DNA of 64,000 bases from Actinostola sp. cb2023 (lineage: Eukaryota; Cnidaria; Anthozoa; Actiniaria; Actinostolidae). Location of the stretch: NCBI GenBank assembly GCA_033675265.1, contig JAUJYZ010001007.1, positions 111,249-175,248 of the forward strand. The letters run 5' to 3'. Numbering within the stretch: the stretch's first letter is position 1; every line of letters starts with the position of its first letter. Below the pieces are notes generated by a model that saw nothing but the letters and a program-made list of their open reading frames with translations, searched no databases and was not told the DNA's origin. The position numbers and the translations under genes were made by a program. Below are positions 33,573 to 45,930 of the stretch, in pieces.

Positions 33573-35209
33573 CGCTGGATGAAATACGTGTATATTGCAA
33601 AAGTCAACTTTGTACAAATTTATTCGCACCTGTAAATGTTGTCAAATATGGCATACATTACCTCGTTCGTGTTGCTTTTGCAGTGAAAACGCGAAAACAG
33701 CCACCTTGTCGACATTTGTAATATCCAAATTGATCCCTATCATGATCACCATTATCAGCATTTGCTACATGTAATTCAGGGAGATGGGTTATTTCATGCC
33801 TAAAATGTATATTAAATAAAATTATTGTTGAGTATGTTCTAAATGTTTTAAGATAAGTTAAATTTTAAATACCTTACTCTTCTGGAATGAAGAGGAAATG
33901 AAGCCTCGCAATCCTCACTGTGGCAGATGAAGCCTTCTCTGTGATGAGCATCTAGCTGAACAATTTTTTCAGGCAAATCATTTGCTCTGAAAAAATGATC
34001 ACCCAGAAAACAATGAACCTCACTTGCAAGCCATCCAAACTTTTGTTCTAAGCTCCATGTTTCAGATTCTGATGGAATTGGTCTTTTAGTGGGATTATCT
34101 ATAAAGAAACCAAATCAATAAATCCTGATCTAGACATGCTTTCAGCAACTTATTAACACACTTAGTTAAAAATATTAGTTTTTAAAAACGTATAAGAGTG
34201 TATAGCTGCACTACAAAATTTATCATTCACAAGAATGATTCTAAACAAGTACCTCCCAAACTCATCATTCCAGTAAAATTCATCCAACTGGCAACAATGT
34301 GTCCCTCTGTTTCTCGATCAAAGAACTCTTTGAAAGCATTGTAGTCTTTTTCTGGTCCCTTTCTAGCATTTGTTTTGCCTGATCTATTCATAGAGGCATA
34401 ACTGGTTCCAATCTCTGCACCAGAGCTTTCCTTCACAAACAACTTGAAAAATATCTGTCAAATTCATAAAAATATTAATTATTTTCATGTTGAATAATTG
34501 TGTAGGAATATAAAAGGAATTTAAATATATTACTGAACACTGCTTGCAGTCATTTCATACCATTAGTAAAATTTTTCCAAGATGCCAGTCAGCAAATGAT
34601 GTCTGTAGGCCATTCATTTGTTCGTACTGTGAATCTGCCAGAGTATTGGCTATTTGTGCATTTCGAGCTCTCTCCTCTGTCAGCTGGTCACCATCCAAAA
34701 TCACTTTTACTAGTACCTCTTTCTCATCACCAATAACAGTTTTTGGAACAAATCTCTCTTGAATGTCATGCAGAATAAGTGCCATTTCAGCAGCCATATT
34801 GGAATTATGGAAATCCAATCCAAGACAACACTACAAAATAAAGTTCAACACAAACACAATCCAGGAACAAACTGTTTATAAATCCATAACCATCATATTA
34901 GACTTTCTAAATTGGCTCATAATTTGAGACTCATATTTATGAACATGCATGTATTATTTTGAAATTTACATGAGTGATTTTACTAAACTTTATAAACCAA
35001 AAATTAACAGTGTGTAATAGTCCAAAAGATACAAAAGCAAACAAAGGAATAATATCACAGTCTGTTAATGTGTATCTATCATCTATTTGAGGGGTTTAAT
35101 AAAATCACTTTACATGTAATGTACACAAATATCAACTGTACTGGGAAGCGAGAGGGGGAAAATGGTAGGGAGAAATACATGTACTTTCCTTCTCTTCCTC
35201 CTTCCCTTC

Positions 35210-35210
<1 letters not shown>

Positions 35211-35248
<38 letters not shown>
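35211..35248. repeat. Homopolymer C run, 38 nt
   Basis: Thirty-eight cytosines in a CT-rich tract, in the intron between exons 3 and 4 of the DUF6589 gene. The glycine-rich extension of exon 3 on the minus strand is produced by this run and is not protein. Confidence 0.9.
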
Positions 35249-35269
35249 ATTCCCCTCCCCGACTCTTAT

Positions 35270-35340
35270 CCCCCGAAAGCCAGATACTCAGGCTATCTAT
35301 ACAGTATAGATACATGTAGCCTGAGTATCTGGCTTTCAGT
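35270..35340. repeat. Palindrome related to the element termini
   Basis: AAAGCCAGATACTCAGGC at 35276 and its inverse ending near 35338 surround a short TACAGTATAG centre. The word GCCTGAGTATC is also the outer word of the 8.1-kb element ends, and recurs again at 35711. Confidence 0.65.
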
Positions 35341-35705
35341 CTACTTACCACCTCAGATTTTTTGGCCATTTTGTCAGAATGTACATGTGGTATCGCACGT
35401 GGTACTGCACTAGAGAATGGTTTGTATGCAGGCAAATAATCTACAATAATTCTTGGTATAAGGAATTTGAAGTCGGCAATAAATTCTTCATGTACTTCAG
35501 GAGTTGGTATAAATTCTTTCATTTCCAAATCATCCAAACTCTTTTGTGGCATGTCAAGCATAGATTGATCTGCAGAAACACGATCTTTCACAGAATACTC
35601 ATGAAACCAATGAATAGACTTGTTTGGATTTTTGTGGCTCTGTATTCTTGCAGATAGTTCTAAGTCCACATTGTCTCCAACAATCCTGTTTCAGCAACAA
35701 GAGGA

Positions 35706-35790
35706 GCAATGGGTTATAACTAGCCTGAGTATCAGGCTTCTCTAAGGGGAAGGGGAAAAGGAGGGGGAGGGGGGATCAGGTTTATAATGG
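35706..35790 (+). repeat. Extra copy of the terminal repeat with G-rich tract
   Basis: AGCCTGAGTATCAGGC followed by a GGGGAAGGGGAAAAGG-type purine tract, in the same layout as the true left end at 29648. It lies in the intron between exons 2 and 3. It may be a solo end or a small non-autonomous relative. Confidence 0.6.
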
Positions 35791-37770
35791 GTTAGAAATG
35801 CATTATTTATAAGATACATGTACATGCAACTGTCCCAACTGAACAAATATTCCTTACCTATATCTTGGTAGGTCTGCACCTTTGAGTCCCATTAATGTCT
35901 TTAAAATGTCTGTATCCTGATGGTATTCACCCTTTGGCAGCAGAGCACTACATGCATCATAGGTTGATGACTAAAAGTACTTGTACTTTGAGATGGTTTC
36001 TAATGTAAAGTCAATAGAACACAAATTCATACCATCTTTAGTCAAACTGCCTGTCTGCTGCTGAAGGACCTCCTCGAGCAACTTAATAGCCTTTCTGTTC
36101 TCCTCTATTTCATATTTCCACTTCACAATTTGCTTATCAAAATGGTTAGCACAAGCCTGGAGTTGATTGCGAATTGTATTTGGATGGCAGGAAAGTCCAA
36201 GTCGATGAAATAATTCCATTACTTCTGTTTTACAACCGCCAACAATCAGCAACGTGTTTATCCGGTAAATATAGTTAGAACGAGGGATCCATGTGTTCAG
36301 AAAAGAAGACACCATTAGAGCCTGTTTGTTGAGCATGAATTTAACCGGTCCAGATTTTGCAGATCCTCTAACGATTTCGTATAATACAGGCAATTTTAAC
36401 TCGGCTTCTTCTAGCAAACTCTCGCTAGTGTACTGACTAAGACTCAATACAATGGATCCCCATTATATTTTGCTGCTGATGGACTTTGGCTATATTTCTT
36501 CAACTCTCTTTTTACGACTTTTGTTAACTCTTTCACAAGCTCCCGTCTGAATGGTGGAAATCTCAGAGCAGCGTATGCAGCTTGGCGGTAATTTTCCCTA
36601 CATATACTTTTCACCATCATGCCTTCGAATTTATCCTCGCAGCTACGCTCTAAAACCCTTGACGACATGGGATAACCCACGAAGACCTGGAAATGAAGAT
36701 CAAATGAAAGTTCTGAGAATAATTTACACTGGCATAATAACATGTCAATTTCAAATCATGGCATGGCGACGTGTGTTTACGTGTGTATGTTTGATTGATA
36801 GTTTCCTTACAATCTAGAACTCACATTACATTGTAATATTTTGTGAGAAGTCCTTTAGCTTCCTTTCATTCTAATTACATTGTTCAGGCGTTTTGGAATA
36901 GAATTATGTAGAGCTAACAAGTCAAAGTCCCTTACCTTGACTAATGGAGGTGTTGTTTCAAACAGTTTCTCGTGCTCAGAGTCAGACACATCTTCTGAAC
37001 AAGGAAGGTTCATTAAACTTGAAATGTGGTCATCAAGTTTATCATACTCATTGTGAGATGAGAACAGTTGTTTCTTACTCTTAGAAGAAACCGGCCTTTC
37101 ACGGTTAGATGCTACATCTTTCGTTTTTTTTCCGCGCTATCGGCGTTATTCCAGTCGGAGTCCGAGAAGAAACCGGCCGTTTATTTGGTTTCCTTTCAGG
37201 TGTCTGTGATGCACTTGTACATGTGGATTTCTCTACTAGGGCCTTTACAATGTCTGAATACGATTTGTAGCAATTGATAATTTTCCTTGCACACCTTTTG
37301 CAAACTGAACCAATGTGTGATCCTGACACAACAATTCCAACAGCTCGCAAGAGCTCCGAGAGAATTACCGGTTTTCCGCCGAATGAAGAACAAAATTCTT
37401 TGTTTCTAGTTGCACAAAACAGTGGCACTGTAGACGTTCTAATTCCGTATTTTGTTATTAAGTTTTCTTTACAGAGATCGCAAAACTTTACAGTTGTTGA
37501 CATCGCAAACTTCCCGCAAAATTTCGCGCCAAAGGCAAAGGTCCACGTTGACACTTTGACATCTGATCTCAATTTTTCCAAACTGGAAGAAAATGTGATT
37601 GGCTGATATTTTAGGTCACGCGTCACGCTTTCAAAAGGGGCGGAAGACTCGCCGAATAACAATTGTGTCAGGCTCTGCTTCTCCCTCCTCCTCTTTTTTT
37701 TTCCCTTTTTTTCTCCCTCAGTTTCCCTTTTCCCCCTTCTAAGAGCCTGATACTCAGGTTACAGGGGACC

Positions 37771-38929
37771 TTCGTGACCACTGTTCACTGAAAGCCGCGT
37801 AGCGCACTAACCACTTGTCCAACATGTATAAAAGTATACATTTTCTTAAAGCTGAATAAATGCAGATTCTAAATATGCTGGAAATTATTTCCTATTTTGT
37901 AAATATTTTTTGTTATTGCACATTTTAGAAAATTCGACCGGCCTTGTTCAAAGAGAATTTTGCACGCGGGAATTCAATCGATTTCTAAACGGAAAGTGCC
38001 ATTGTAATGAGCACACTTTGTTCCAAAAAACTGTGTCTCCGATTTGTGATACGTTGCCTCGTTTAAAAGTTATTTGATGATTTATGTGTAAATCGCTTAA
38101 AAACTCATTAATGAACTTTGACAGCAAATATCTCCTCAACAACAGTGTTTATCGGAAATCAGACACAGTTTTTTTTACAGTATTTTTTCCCATCAGACTT
38201 AGGCGATATAGTTTCCAACAACTTAGACTGTTTTCTATTTTTGTTAGTTTCAGTATCAGTATCAGTTTATTTCCACTATATATCAATGTTTATCGAACAG
38301 CGGGGAATTTAAGTACCAAAGCTCTGTCGTATTAGCCTTCAAAGGATTTTCCGTCCCGTGTTGAACATTTAGCTTGTTCTTTGTCGATATTTAAAAGTTT
38401 ACTGATGTATTTAGCTGTAGGCTGTACAAAAATTGTTTCTTGTCATGATTTAAGTTTAATACTGTTTGAGGACCAGTTCATAGCATCACTTCCAATGTTT
38501 TTACATTCATTTCGGGGCAGAAGTGTTCTTGGCAAGCCATTTAATGTCAGTAACTTGTAAGAGTAATTCAACTGACAAACCTGAGGCCGACTGTGTGCTA
38601 GTTCCACATCTCTATGTGTAATTTTGCTCTTTTTTATCTTCTCCGTCTTGTACTTCATAGACATATGTTTCTGAATGACTTGTGTTATTATATGGTCATC
38701 ACACATCTTAATAAATAATCCAGAATGATTGAACATAATTCAAGCTAATTTTCGTATTTACATTAAGTGTAAATATTTAAATTAAAACTAAATACTGTAA
38801 GTTTATATATTGTGAAGTGCCTCTGGACATTTATGGAAGAGGCACAATATAAGAAATAATAATTATAATAATAATTATAATAATAATTATTATTATTATT
38901 AATAATTTCCTAAACCAAACAAGAATATC
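37771..38929. other. No gene recognised; AAT/ATT microsatellite at its right end
   Basis: Short reading frames only. An AAT/ATT-rich microsatellite occupies about 38853-38908, just before the next element. Confidence 0.45.
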
Positions 38930-40031
38930 TTAAGAGTGATTGTCTGAGAAAACCGGGCAGAGTCAAAAGATGGGGGTCGGCCGATTCTTTCCAAATTGTG
39001 TTCGTGATTAACCTATCAAGAATGATTATAAATGGTGGTAATTACCGATTCGCTTGGGTCTTTGCTTTCGAGTTTGACCTCAGTTTAGGTCCAAATTCAG
39101 CCTCAACACGAATCGATTTTTATCCAAATTGAACCGGTTAAAAATACCACTTGCCTTCTATATGAGCTCCTGTTATTTTCTGTGGTCAATCACTATCCTA
39201 CAAAGAAGCAACTTACGACAAGAGAGGTTCACAATGTTTATATTGTATAATATTACATCAAGCTAAACGTTCGATACGAAACACGAATCGTAAGGTGCCT
39301 CAAATTTACCCATTTTAAAAGAAATTTTTCTCAAAAGTGCGGGCTCATATTTGCAATATAAACTAACCTCAAGACAGCCTGTGATGTTGACTTGAATAAA
39401 CTGCAAAGTTACAATTGGGATCTATTTTTTATCAAGCGTGACCTGCAGTCAAGCACAGCAATGTTCACGCTCTCTCAACACCACGTCCGCCATCTTGGTT
39501 CTTCCGGTAGGACCCAGTCTCCCACACATTTATGTACTGCCCCCAAGAAATTATGCAATTTATTTATTTTTGACTTTTAAACTGTTTAGCTAAGTAAGTA
39601 TTTCAATTTTAAATGCTTATATTGTCTACATGTTGTTGACTTTCTGTTGTATTGGCTGCTTTTTTACACGTACTGAGACTGATTATCTTATCAGAATTGA
39701 AAGCGCATTGCGTGAAAAACTACAAAGTACACGAATTATAGTACCAAATCTAAATTATACTACATAATACTCTTTATATTGTATTCCATTGTTTCGGCAG
39801 TACTAACTTATTTAGTTAGAACTGTTTCACGCTTTTAGTGTTTGTACTCGGTCTAGTCTGGAAAAAGAAATCTACAATGAACTAACACTTTTGTGTCGAG
39901 ACGCCTCGGTATTTCTGTCTGCGAATACCATCCATTTATGATAATCTTTGCATAACTCCACTGAGCGTGTTTATTAATGGTCGACGTCTACGTTGGTTCC
40001 ACGTTCATGCTTCTAGTCTCATAGATAAGTC

Positions 40032-43000
40032 ATGGACTGTTCATTTGCGTCAGCTGATTCGCCATGTGGTGTAGTTGGAGTAGGCACTTCTATTGTACCA
40101 TTAGTCACCTGTACACAAGATATGACTGCCCATCTTCTCAGCCTGAACGTACCTAGCAAACGAGGACGTGGCAAGACAAGCGTAAATGAAAAGGATCTGA
40201 TTTTAAACAGAGCTGGCCATTTCTCCATTCCACAACGTGGAATTGAAACCATGATCATTTGTCCGAAACACCGTAAAAGCCTCACAACTGACTGGCAGGG
40301 TCGTAAAAGGAACACATGCTCATATCCAACACACGAGATTCGACGGCCAGACTCCAAGACCACGCGACGTGTAAATGCAATCTTGTCTGAAGAGATTTTT
40401 CAAATATATAAGACTGTTATCCCAATTGGTTCTGGTAAGTGCATGTTAAAATTTAATCTATTTTTAAAGTTGCACAAAATACTATCTCAATTATTACTAA
40501 GTCGATAACTGATAATACTTTGTCCTGAAAAAACGAAATAATGATGTGCGTGACGTGGGTGGGCTTCCTGTGGTAGAGTGCGCGCGTTGACGATGGACTT
40601 CCTGTGGATCGGGCGCCTCTGCAAATTTAACAAATTGCAGATGGTTTTGAGTGTCTGCTTAGGCAGCCCAACCATTGTTTCTGAGGCTACTTATAATAAA
40701 CAATTAAAAATATATTTGTATTATTATTACTCACTGCGCTCGTGATTCCACAGTTGAGTTTTTAACATTTTTGGACGTCATATTTGTGTCAGTAAGAGTA
40801 CAGACAACTCAAAACCATCTGCAATTTGTTAATATTACACTACTACGTTGCTGCGGGAGCGTCCTGCGGGACGCACACAGGGATCCCAACATCTTACATT
40901 TCTATGCACAGGGAACCCAATATAATACGTATCGCGCCCGCGCACACGCGCGCTCTACCACAGTAAATCCGTCAAAAAAGACGCGCGCATCCAATTGTAT
41001 TTATATTTGTTATTTACGTAGCCTCAGAAGCAATGGTTGGGCTCCTGTAGGTAACCAAGCCAATCAGATTACGAGATTGCATTCAAGTGCACAGGCAGCC
41101 CAACCATTGTTTCCGAGCTGAGGCTACTTAAATACTACATTTGTGCGGGCACGTCTTACGGGAGGTACACAGGCAGCCCAACAATATGCGTTACTAAGCA
41201 CAGGGAACCCAACATAATACGTATTGCGCACGCGCACGCGCAGTTGTCGACGAAAACATTATAAGTTGAGAGGACCTGATAAAGAAGCCACCGATGATAA
41301 CCAACCATGTGAAGTAAGTGAGGATGCTGTACGTAAAAATGAAACTAGTAGGTGACAAGGTGCTTTTACATGTTTATGCATGGTATACTGTAGGTAGCGA
41401 CTGATTAAATGAATGAGCGAACCAGTGCATGAATGAATGGTTGTGTGATTGATTAACTGATTATGAATGGATAAATAAATGAGAAACAGAACGAATGTTC
41501 CACATTGGCAATAAATAGTCAATTTGTCAATAACAGTCAATAACCTATTTAAATTTACTGTACAAATGTTTCCGTTTAATAAATAAAGGATCAGTTTCAT
41601 CCTCCATGCTAAATCATATTTATTCAAATTTAGGATATCTTGTATGCGGAACCTGGAACATTTTCTCCAGAACCAACAGGAAGTGGTCCTTCACTAGAAA
41701 TACAGGATCAACCCATTCACTAGAAATACAGGATCAGCCCCCTTCACTAGAAATACAGGATTATCAGCCTCCTTCGCCAGAAATGCAGGATTATCCTCAG
41801 CCCCAGTATTATTCTTCACAATCATCACAGAGTACTGAACCTGAACAAGAAGTTAGTATTTGGTGTGACGAGATAGAAATACAACAGCAAAAAAGGCATA
41901 CCCTCAATGAAGCAATTGGAAATTTAACTGATGGGCGAACAAGTCCTATTCTGTCTTCATTAAATACTACTTGGGATGATGTATCGGATACACAGCAGAA
42001 CTACTACTCACGCAAAGCAAAAGAAGCAATCTCGGCCATGTTGTCAGTGATCAGTCCCGGACAAGAAGATCAATTATGGAAGTGTGTTCGACGAGAAGTC
42101 ACTATACCAATAGCTGATGACGGTTCCTCAAATCTGAAGTCTTTTGACACAACTACAGGTCTAGTTGATGTCTTAGTTAAAGCGTACAACCAAGCCGAAT
42201 CTTGGCAGACGAAACGCCAAATTCTTTCCCTTTTCGCTAATGATTTTAGCAGGTCAACACTTCAAAGAGCTGATACCCGGTCTATCGAAATGGAGAATCG
42301 ACCAAGCCCGCCAACACGCCATCGAATCAGGTAAAGGGCAACCACTAGTCAGCCAGCCAGTCTTCCGTCAAAGAATTGATCAAACAAAAGTGGATCATTT
42401 TTTGGACTTTATCTCTCGCCCTGAGTTTCTCCAGGATGTTCCTTTTGGGACTAAAACATTGAAGCTCGATTCTGGGGAGAAGATAATCATTCCAGCCATC
42501 GTACGAACACTGATACCATCTAGGATTATTGCCCAATACACTAACTATTGTGAGCAACAAGCATTTGAGCCTGCAGGTGAACGTTCTTTGTTCAGAATGA
42601 TTGAGGTATGTTCCGTGTCTTTGCAGAAGTCACTCCAGGGACTTGACAGTGTCATGGCAGAGGGAACCGAAGCCTTTGATACCATAATTGGTATCGTAGA
42701 TACTTTAGTTGAAAACGGAGCTGAAGATCGGTGGGGAAAAAACGTTGCGCTTGCACTCAGAGATGGAAAAAGATATCTTAAACAAGATTTCAAATGCCAC
42801 CTGGGAAGAGATGAGAAATGCAGTGATCACTGCATTGTGCATGCTCTAAGTGACACTACAAACATTGCTTTTAAGTGTACCTGCCAGCACATCCACGACA
42901 CAGAATGCGAAAAGTGTGTAAGTCTCGACAAGACCATAGAAGAAGTTTCGAATAAGATTCAGCAGGTAATACATGAAGATGAGCAGAAAGCAAGGATGAC

Positions 43001-44640
43001 ATTTGAGCATTCAGAATGTTCCAACGCTATAAACGCCTGGAAAGCGCACTTATTACGATCACTGAACCAAGATGAAGCAAAACAGAAAGCTTTGGCAGAT
43101 CTTGACAGTGAATCCTGTCTCATAATCATGGATTGGGCCATGAAATTGTTGCCACAATACTATCGTGAGCGCATGAGCGACTTTTTTGGAAAACGAGGCA
43201 GAAGCTGGCATGTAAGTGCTGTGATTATGAAAATGGAAGATAAATTCATTGTTGAATGCTACGTCCATTTGTTTGACACTTGCATACAAAACAGTTTCGC
43301 TGTTACTTCACTGATTGAAAATCTACTGATAACCGTCAAAGAAAATTACCCTACTATTAAAAGAGCCTACTTCAGATCTGACAACGCTGGCTGTTACCAT
43401 AATGGTTCTCTTCTGCTTAGCCTCCCTTACATCGGAGAAAGGACTGGTATCACCCCCATCCGCTATGACTTCTCGGATCCTCAGTCAGGCAAAGACATTT
43501 GTGACAGGAAAACAGCATCTATGAAGTCGCATATTAGACGATGGGTCAATGAAAAACATGACGTTATCACAGCTCAAGACATGAAAGACGCTCTTGAATC
43601 GCATGAAGGCGTCAGAGGTTGCAGAGCCGCAGTTGTTGAAGTCGACCCATTAAGAGATGATGGTGGAGATAACAGAATTCCAGGGATAAGCCAGCTAAAC
43701 AATTTTTCATACGAGAGAGATGGTGTCAGAGCTTGGAAGAGCTACAATATAGGAAATGGACGTCTCTTGACCTATGCTGAGCTACAGATCCAGCCACAGA
43801 CTGACACATGTCTGAAAGTCATACAGAGTTTTGGTCCACCAACAAGGCACCTTGGAACGATGGGAGACAGCACAAAGACAAAGACAGAAATATTCTCCTG
43901 CTGTGAAAGTGGATGTGTCCTCATGTTTAAATCTGCAGCGGAAGCTGAAGCTCATATGGATGCTGGAGAACATGTGAGGCGTGTAGAAAGACAATCTCTC
44001 TATGACACATTAAGAAGAAGGTGGGCTGAAGTTGTTACTGGTGTTCAGTTGCATCAAAGACCTACGTCATCTGGCCAAGAAACCGCCTCAGCTGACCTAG
44101 ATCAACAAACTTCAGTTGCAAACACAGTGCGTCAGTCTGCAGGGTGGGCCCTAAAAATCTCCAAAAAACCATCAAGGATGTCAGAAAATGTAAAAGCCTA
44201 TCTGGTTGAACGATTTGACGCAGGTCCTAGGAGTGGCCTGAAAGCAGACCCTGCCCGCGTTGCAAGAATGGAGGAGTTCTCAACAAATAGCTAGCTTTTT
44301 TTCAAGGCTCTCTGCATTACAACGCCAAAGACAAGTTGAAGATTCATTCGACGAAGAAGACAACACGAGAGCAGTGGAGGCAGATGCCACATTTAGATCT
44401 TTCAGAAATGAAGTAGCGAAAAACATCAATCCGCCAAGTCATCCAATTGTCATCGCGGAGAAATGCATTTGCCAACTGACCCATGCTCGCAAGTTAAGCC
44501 AACTTAAACTAATTGAACTATCAGACATTTGTGAACAACTTGAAATTCAAGTGAAAGGCACACGTACACGAAAGATCAACTTCATTGGACCACTAGAATC
44601 CTATGTAAAGGCATGTGAGTGTTTCACTACTGTACCGTGA
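40032..44640 (+). pseudogene. Transposase-like protein of the long-TIR element, broken
   Basis: Exon 1 (40032 to about 40435) encodes a basic, possibly zinc-binding region (ICPKHRKSLTTDWQG) and ends at a GTAAGTG donor. Exon 2 starts about 41634 after TTTAG. It begins with a short tandem repeat SLEIQD, then a long globular part: CHLGRDEKCSDHC and CTCQHIHDTECEKC (cysteine-rich, about 42797-42915), LIIMDWAMKLLPQYY (about 43120), AYFRSDNAGCYHNGSLLL (about 43365) and FSDPQSGKDICDRKTASMK (about 43470). Aspartates in the last three could form a DDE-like site; this is inference. A C2H2-like group (CCESGCVLMFKSAAEAEAH) follows near 43910. Frame shifts lie near 41720, near 42260 and near 44275. The last part ends at 44640. 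It is otherwise long, co-linear and well preserved. Confidence 0.65.
40530..41255. repeat. Mosaic of GC-rich dispersed repeats inside the element
   Basis: The word CAGCCCAACCATTGTTTC occurs at 40660 and 41096 (inverse at 41030), with GAGGCTACTT next to it. AAATTGCAGATGGTTTTGAG at 40632 is matched in inverse near 40807. GCGCGC-rich stretches and CAGGGAACCCAA words also recur. These are overlapping small elements; boundaries could not be fixed. It lies in the intron. Confidence 0.55.
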
Positions 44641-45539
44641 TGTCGTGTCTGAACGATCGATGTCTGTTCAGTGCTATATACAATTACGTGCGTGTTTTTG
44701 GTAGGCGCAAATGTAATATAAGACATTAGTATAATTACACAGCTGAATATAAAATGACCTAACATTACGTCATATATTGCAATATATACAATCACCGGCG
44801 CGCGGTGAATATAAAAGAAAAGTGATGTGATCTATGAAAATGGCAGTGTGTCACAAACTGAAAACGAGAAATTTATCGTTTATCAAATTTATCGTTTTTC
44901 AAACAGATCGGATAAATTTAGATACAGTACTATATGATTGAATGGGAGGTCCTCAGATATCATGTAATTATTCCTCTTGTCGTTAATATTGAAGAAATAG
45001 AAAACGAGCGCGCAAGCTATGTGCAGATTTATAGCACGCGGGGACTGATCAGAACACGAGAGAAGTGTTAGGAGAAGCAAAAATGTTTGACTATCTGCGC
45101 ATGCGTGCTATGTGCTCAGCTGATAAAGCACGCGGGCATACGCATCCATTGGCCAATCAGAGCACGCGTTATATCATAGTTATTTTATAATGCAAATTCT
45201 CCGATATTCACCTGTGTAATTCCGCCTTAGACTTAGTGATTATATGGGAACATTAACCTCAACATCGTCTTGAATAACTTAGATTTCAGCGAATAAACTA
45301 AAAGTACCCACTTCTTCAATGGTTTGACAGATAATACTACTAATAATATTTAACGAGTTACGTAGTAAGATGAATGAGAGAAATATCCGCGTATATTATA
45401 TAAGAACGACCATCATCATTATTATTATTATGAAATCTCTCAAACCATATCGAATAAAACCGTATTTATTATTCCATTTCTAAATCGTTATGTCTTGGTT
45501 CATTCAAGTTCAACCATAGTGCTCCCGCTTCCCACGCTA

Positions 45540-45930
45540 TTGAATGTGTAATCACAGCCAGCCCAACCATTAATACTTGTGAGGCTACTAAATAATGGGT
45601 TTCCTGTGGTAGAGCGCGCGCGCAATACGTATTATGTTGTGTTTCCAGGGACGTATACCGTGCCGTGATGATTTAGGATTTCAAATGAATCCATGCCGTG
45701 ACGGTTTTTCAGTCATACGAATTCTGCTCTAGTATTTTCACTACCACACTTGTGCCGGCGCGTCTTGCGGGACGCGCATGCACAGCGTTATACATTTTAT
45801 GCACAGGAAACCCAACCTTACGCATTGCGCGCGCGTGCTCTACCACAGGAAACCCCCCAAAAGACGCAAATATATGTTTATTTATTATTTAGTAGCCCCA
45901 GAAGCAGTGGTTGGGCTGCCTGTGGTGCAA
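45540..45930. repeat. Second mosaic of the same GC-rich repeat family
   Basis: CAGCCCAACCATTAATAC near 45560 and an inverse GCAGTGGTTGGGCTGCC near 45905 enclose TTTCCTGTGGTAGAGCGC, its inverse GCTCTACCACAGGAAA, and CAATACGTATTATG words. Same family as 40530-41255; likely a TIR element about 390 bp long. Confidence 0.55.

Larger units (their letters stand above)
32457..37503 (-). pseudogene. DUF6589-type putative transposase, eight exons, broken
   Basis: Exons, read on the minus strand: 37503-36936, 36686-35858, 35685-35349, 34830-34561, 34454-34253, about 34099-33878, 33799-33662 and 33201-32457. Most borders are GT-AG. Exon 1 has cysteine pairs (FCDLC and VCKRC) like a zinc domain. Later exons carry the DUF6589 words VGDNVDLEL (near 35675), LDGDQLTEERARNAQ (near 34700), SFADWHLG (near 34580) and GRNVPLDLHMEHLN (near 32850); aspartates in the first three suit a DDE active site, which is inference. 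Two Cys/His groups (exons 6 and 7) add zinc fingers. Breaks: a one-base shift at the run of eight T at 37124-37131, a shift near 36450, an in-frame TAG near 35973, and a probable shift near 32560. It cannot give a full protein as written. Confidence 0.75.
29648..37761. mobile_element. 8.1-kb helicase-encoding DNA transposon (AcademH-like)
   Basis: The 9-bp direct repeat CAGGGGACC at 29639-29647 and 37762-37770 flanks inverted ends that start TAACCTGAG and continue ATCAGGC. About 100 bp inside each end a second inverted word, GCCTGACACAAT, lies next to GTTATTCGGC. Between them is a purine-rich tract on the left and its pyrimidine counterpart on the right. Inside are two convergent genes: an intact RecQ-type helicase (29949-32092, plus) and a broken DUF6589-type protein (37503-32457, minus). 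From memory, the AcademH lineage of Academ transposons pairs a superfamily II helicase with a DDE transposase. The assignment is inference from that gene pair. Confidence 0.85.

Noticed and set aside
35079..35348. Glycine-rich tail of the frame that includes exon 3
   Set aside because: It is intron sequence past a good GTAAGT donor and translates the C run at 35211-35248.
39392..39580. Small frame MNKLQSYNWDLFF, also at 46464-46646
   Set aside because: Mirror copies within the terminal inverted repeats; no other sign of coding.
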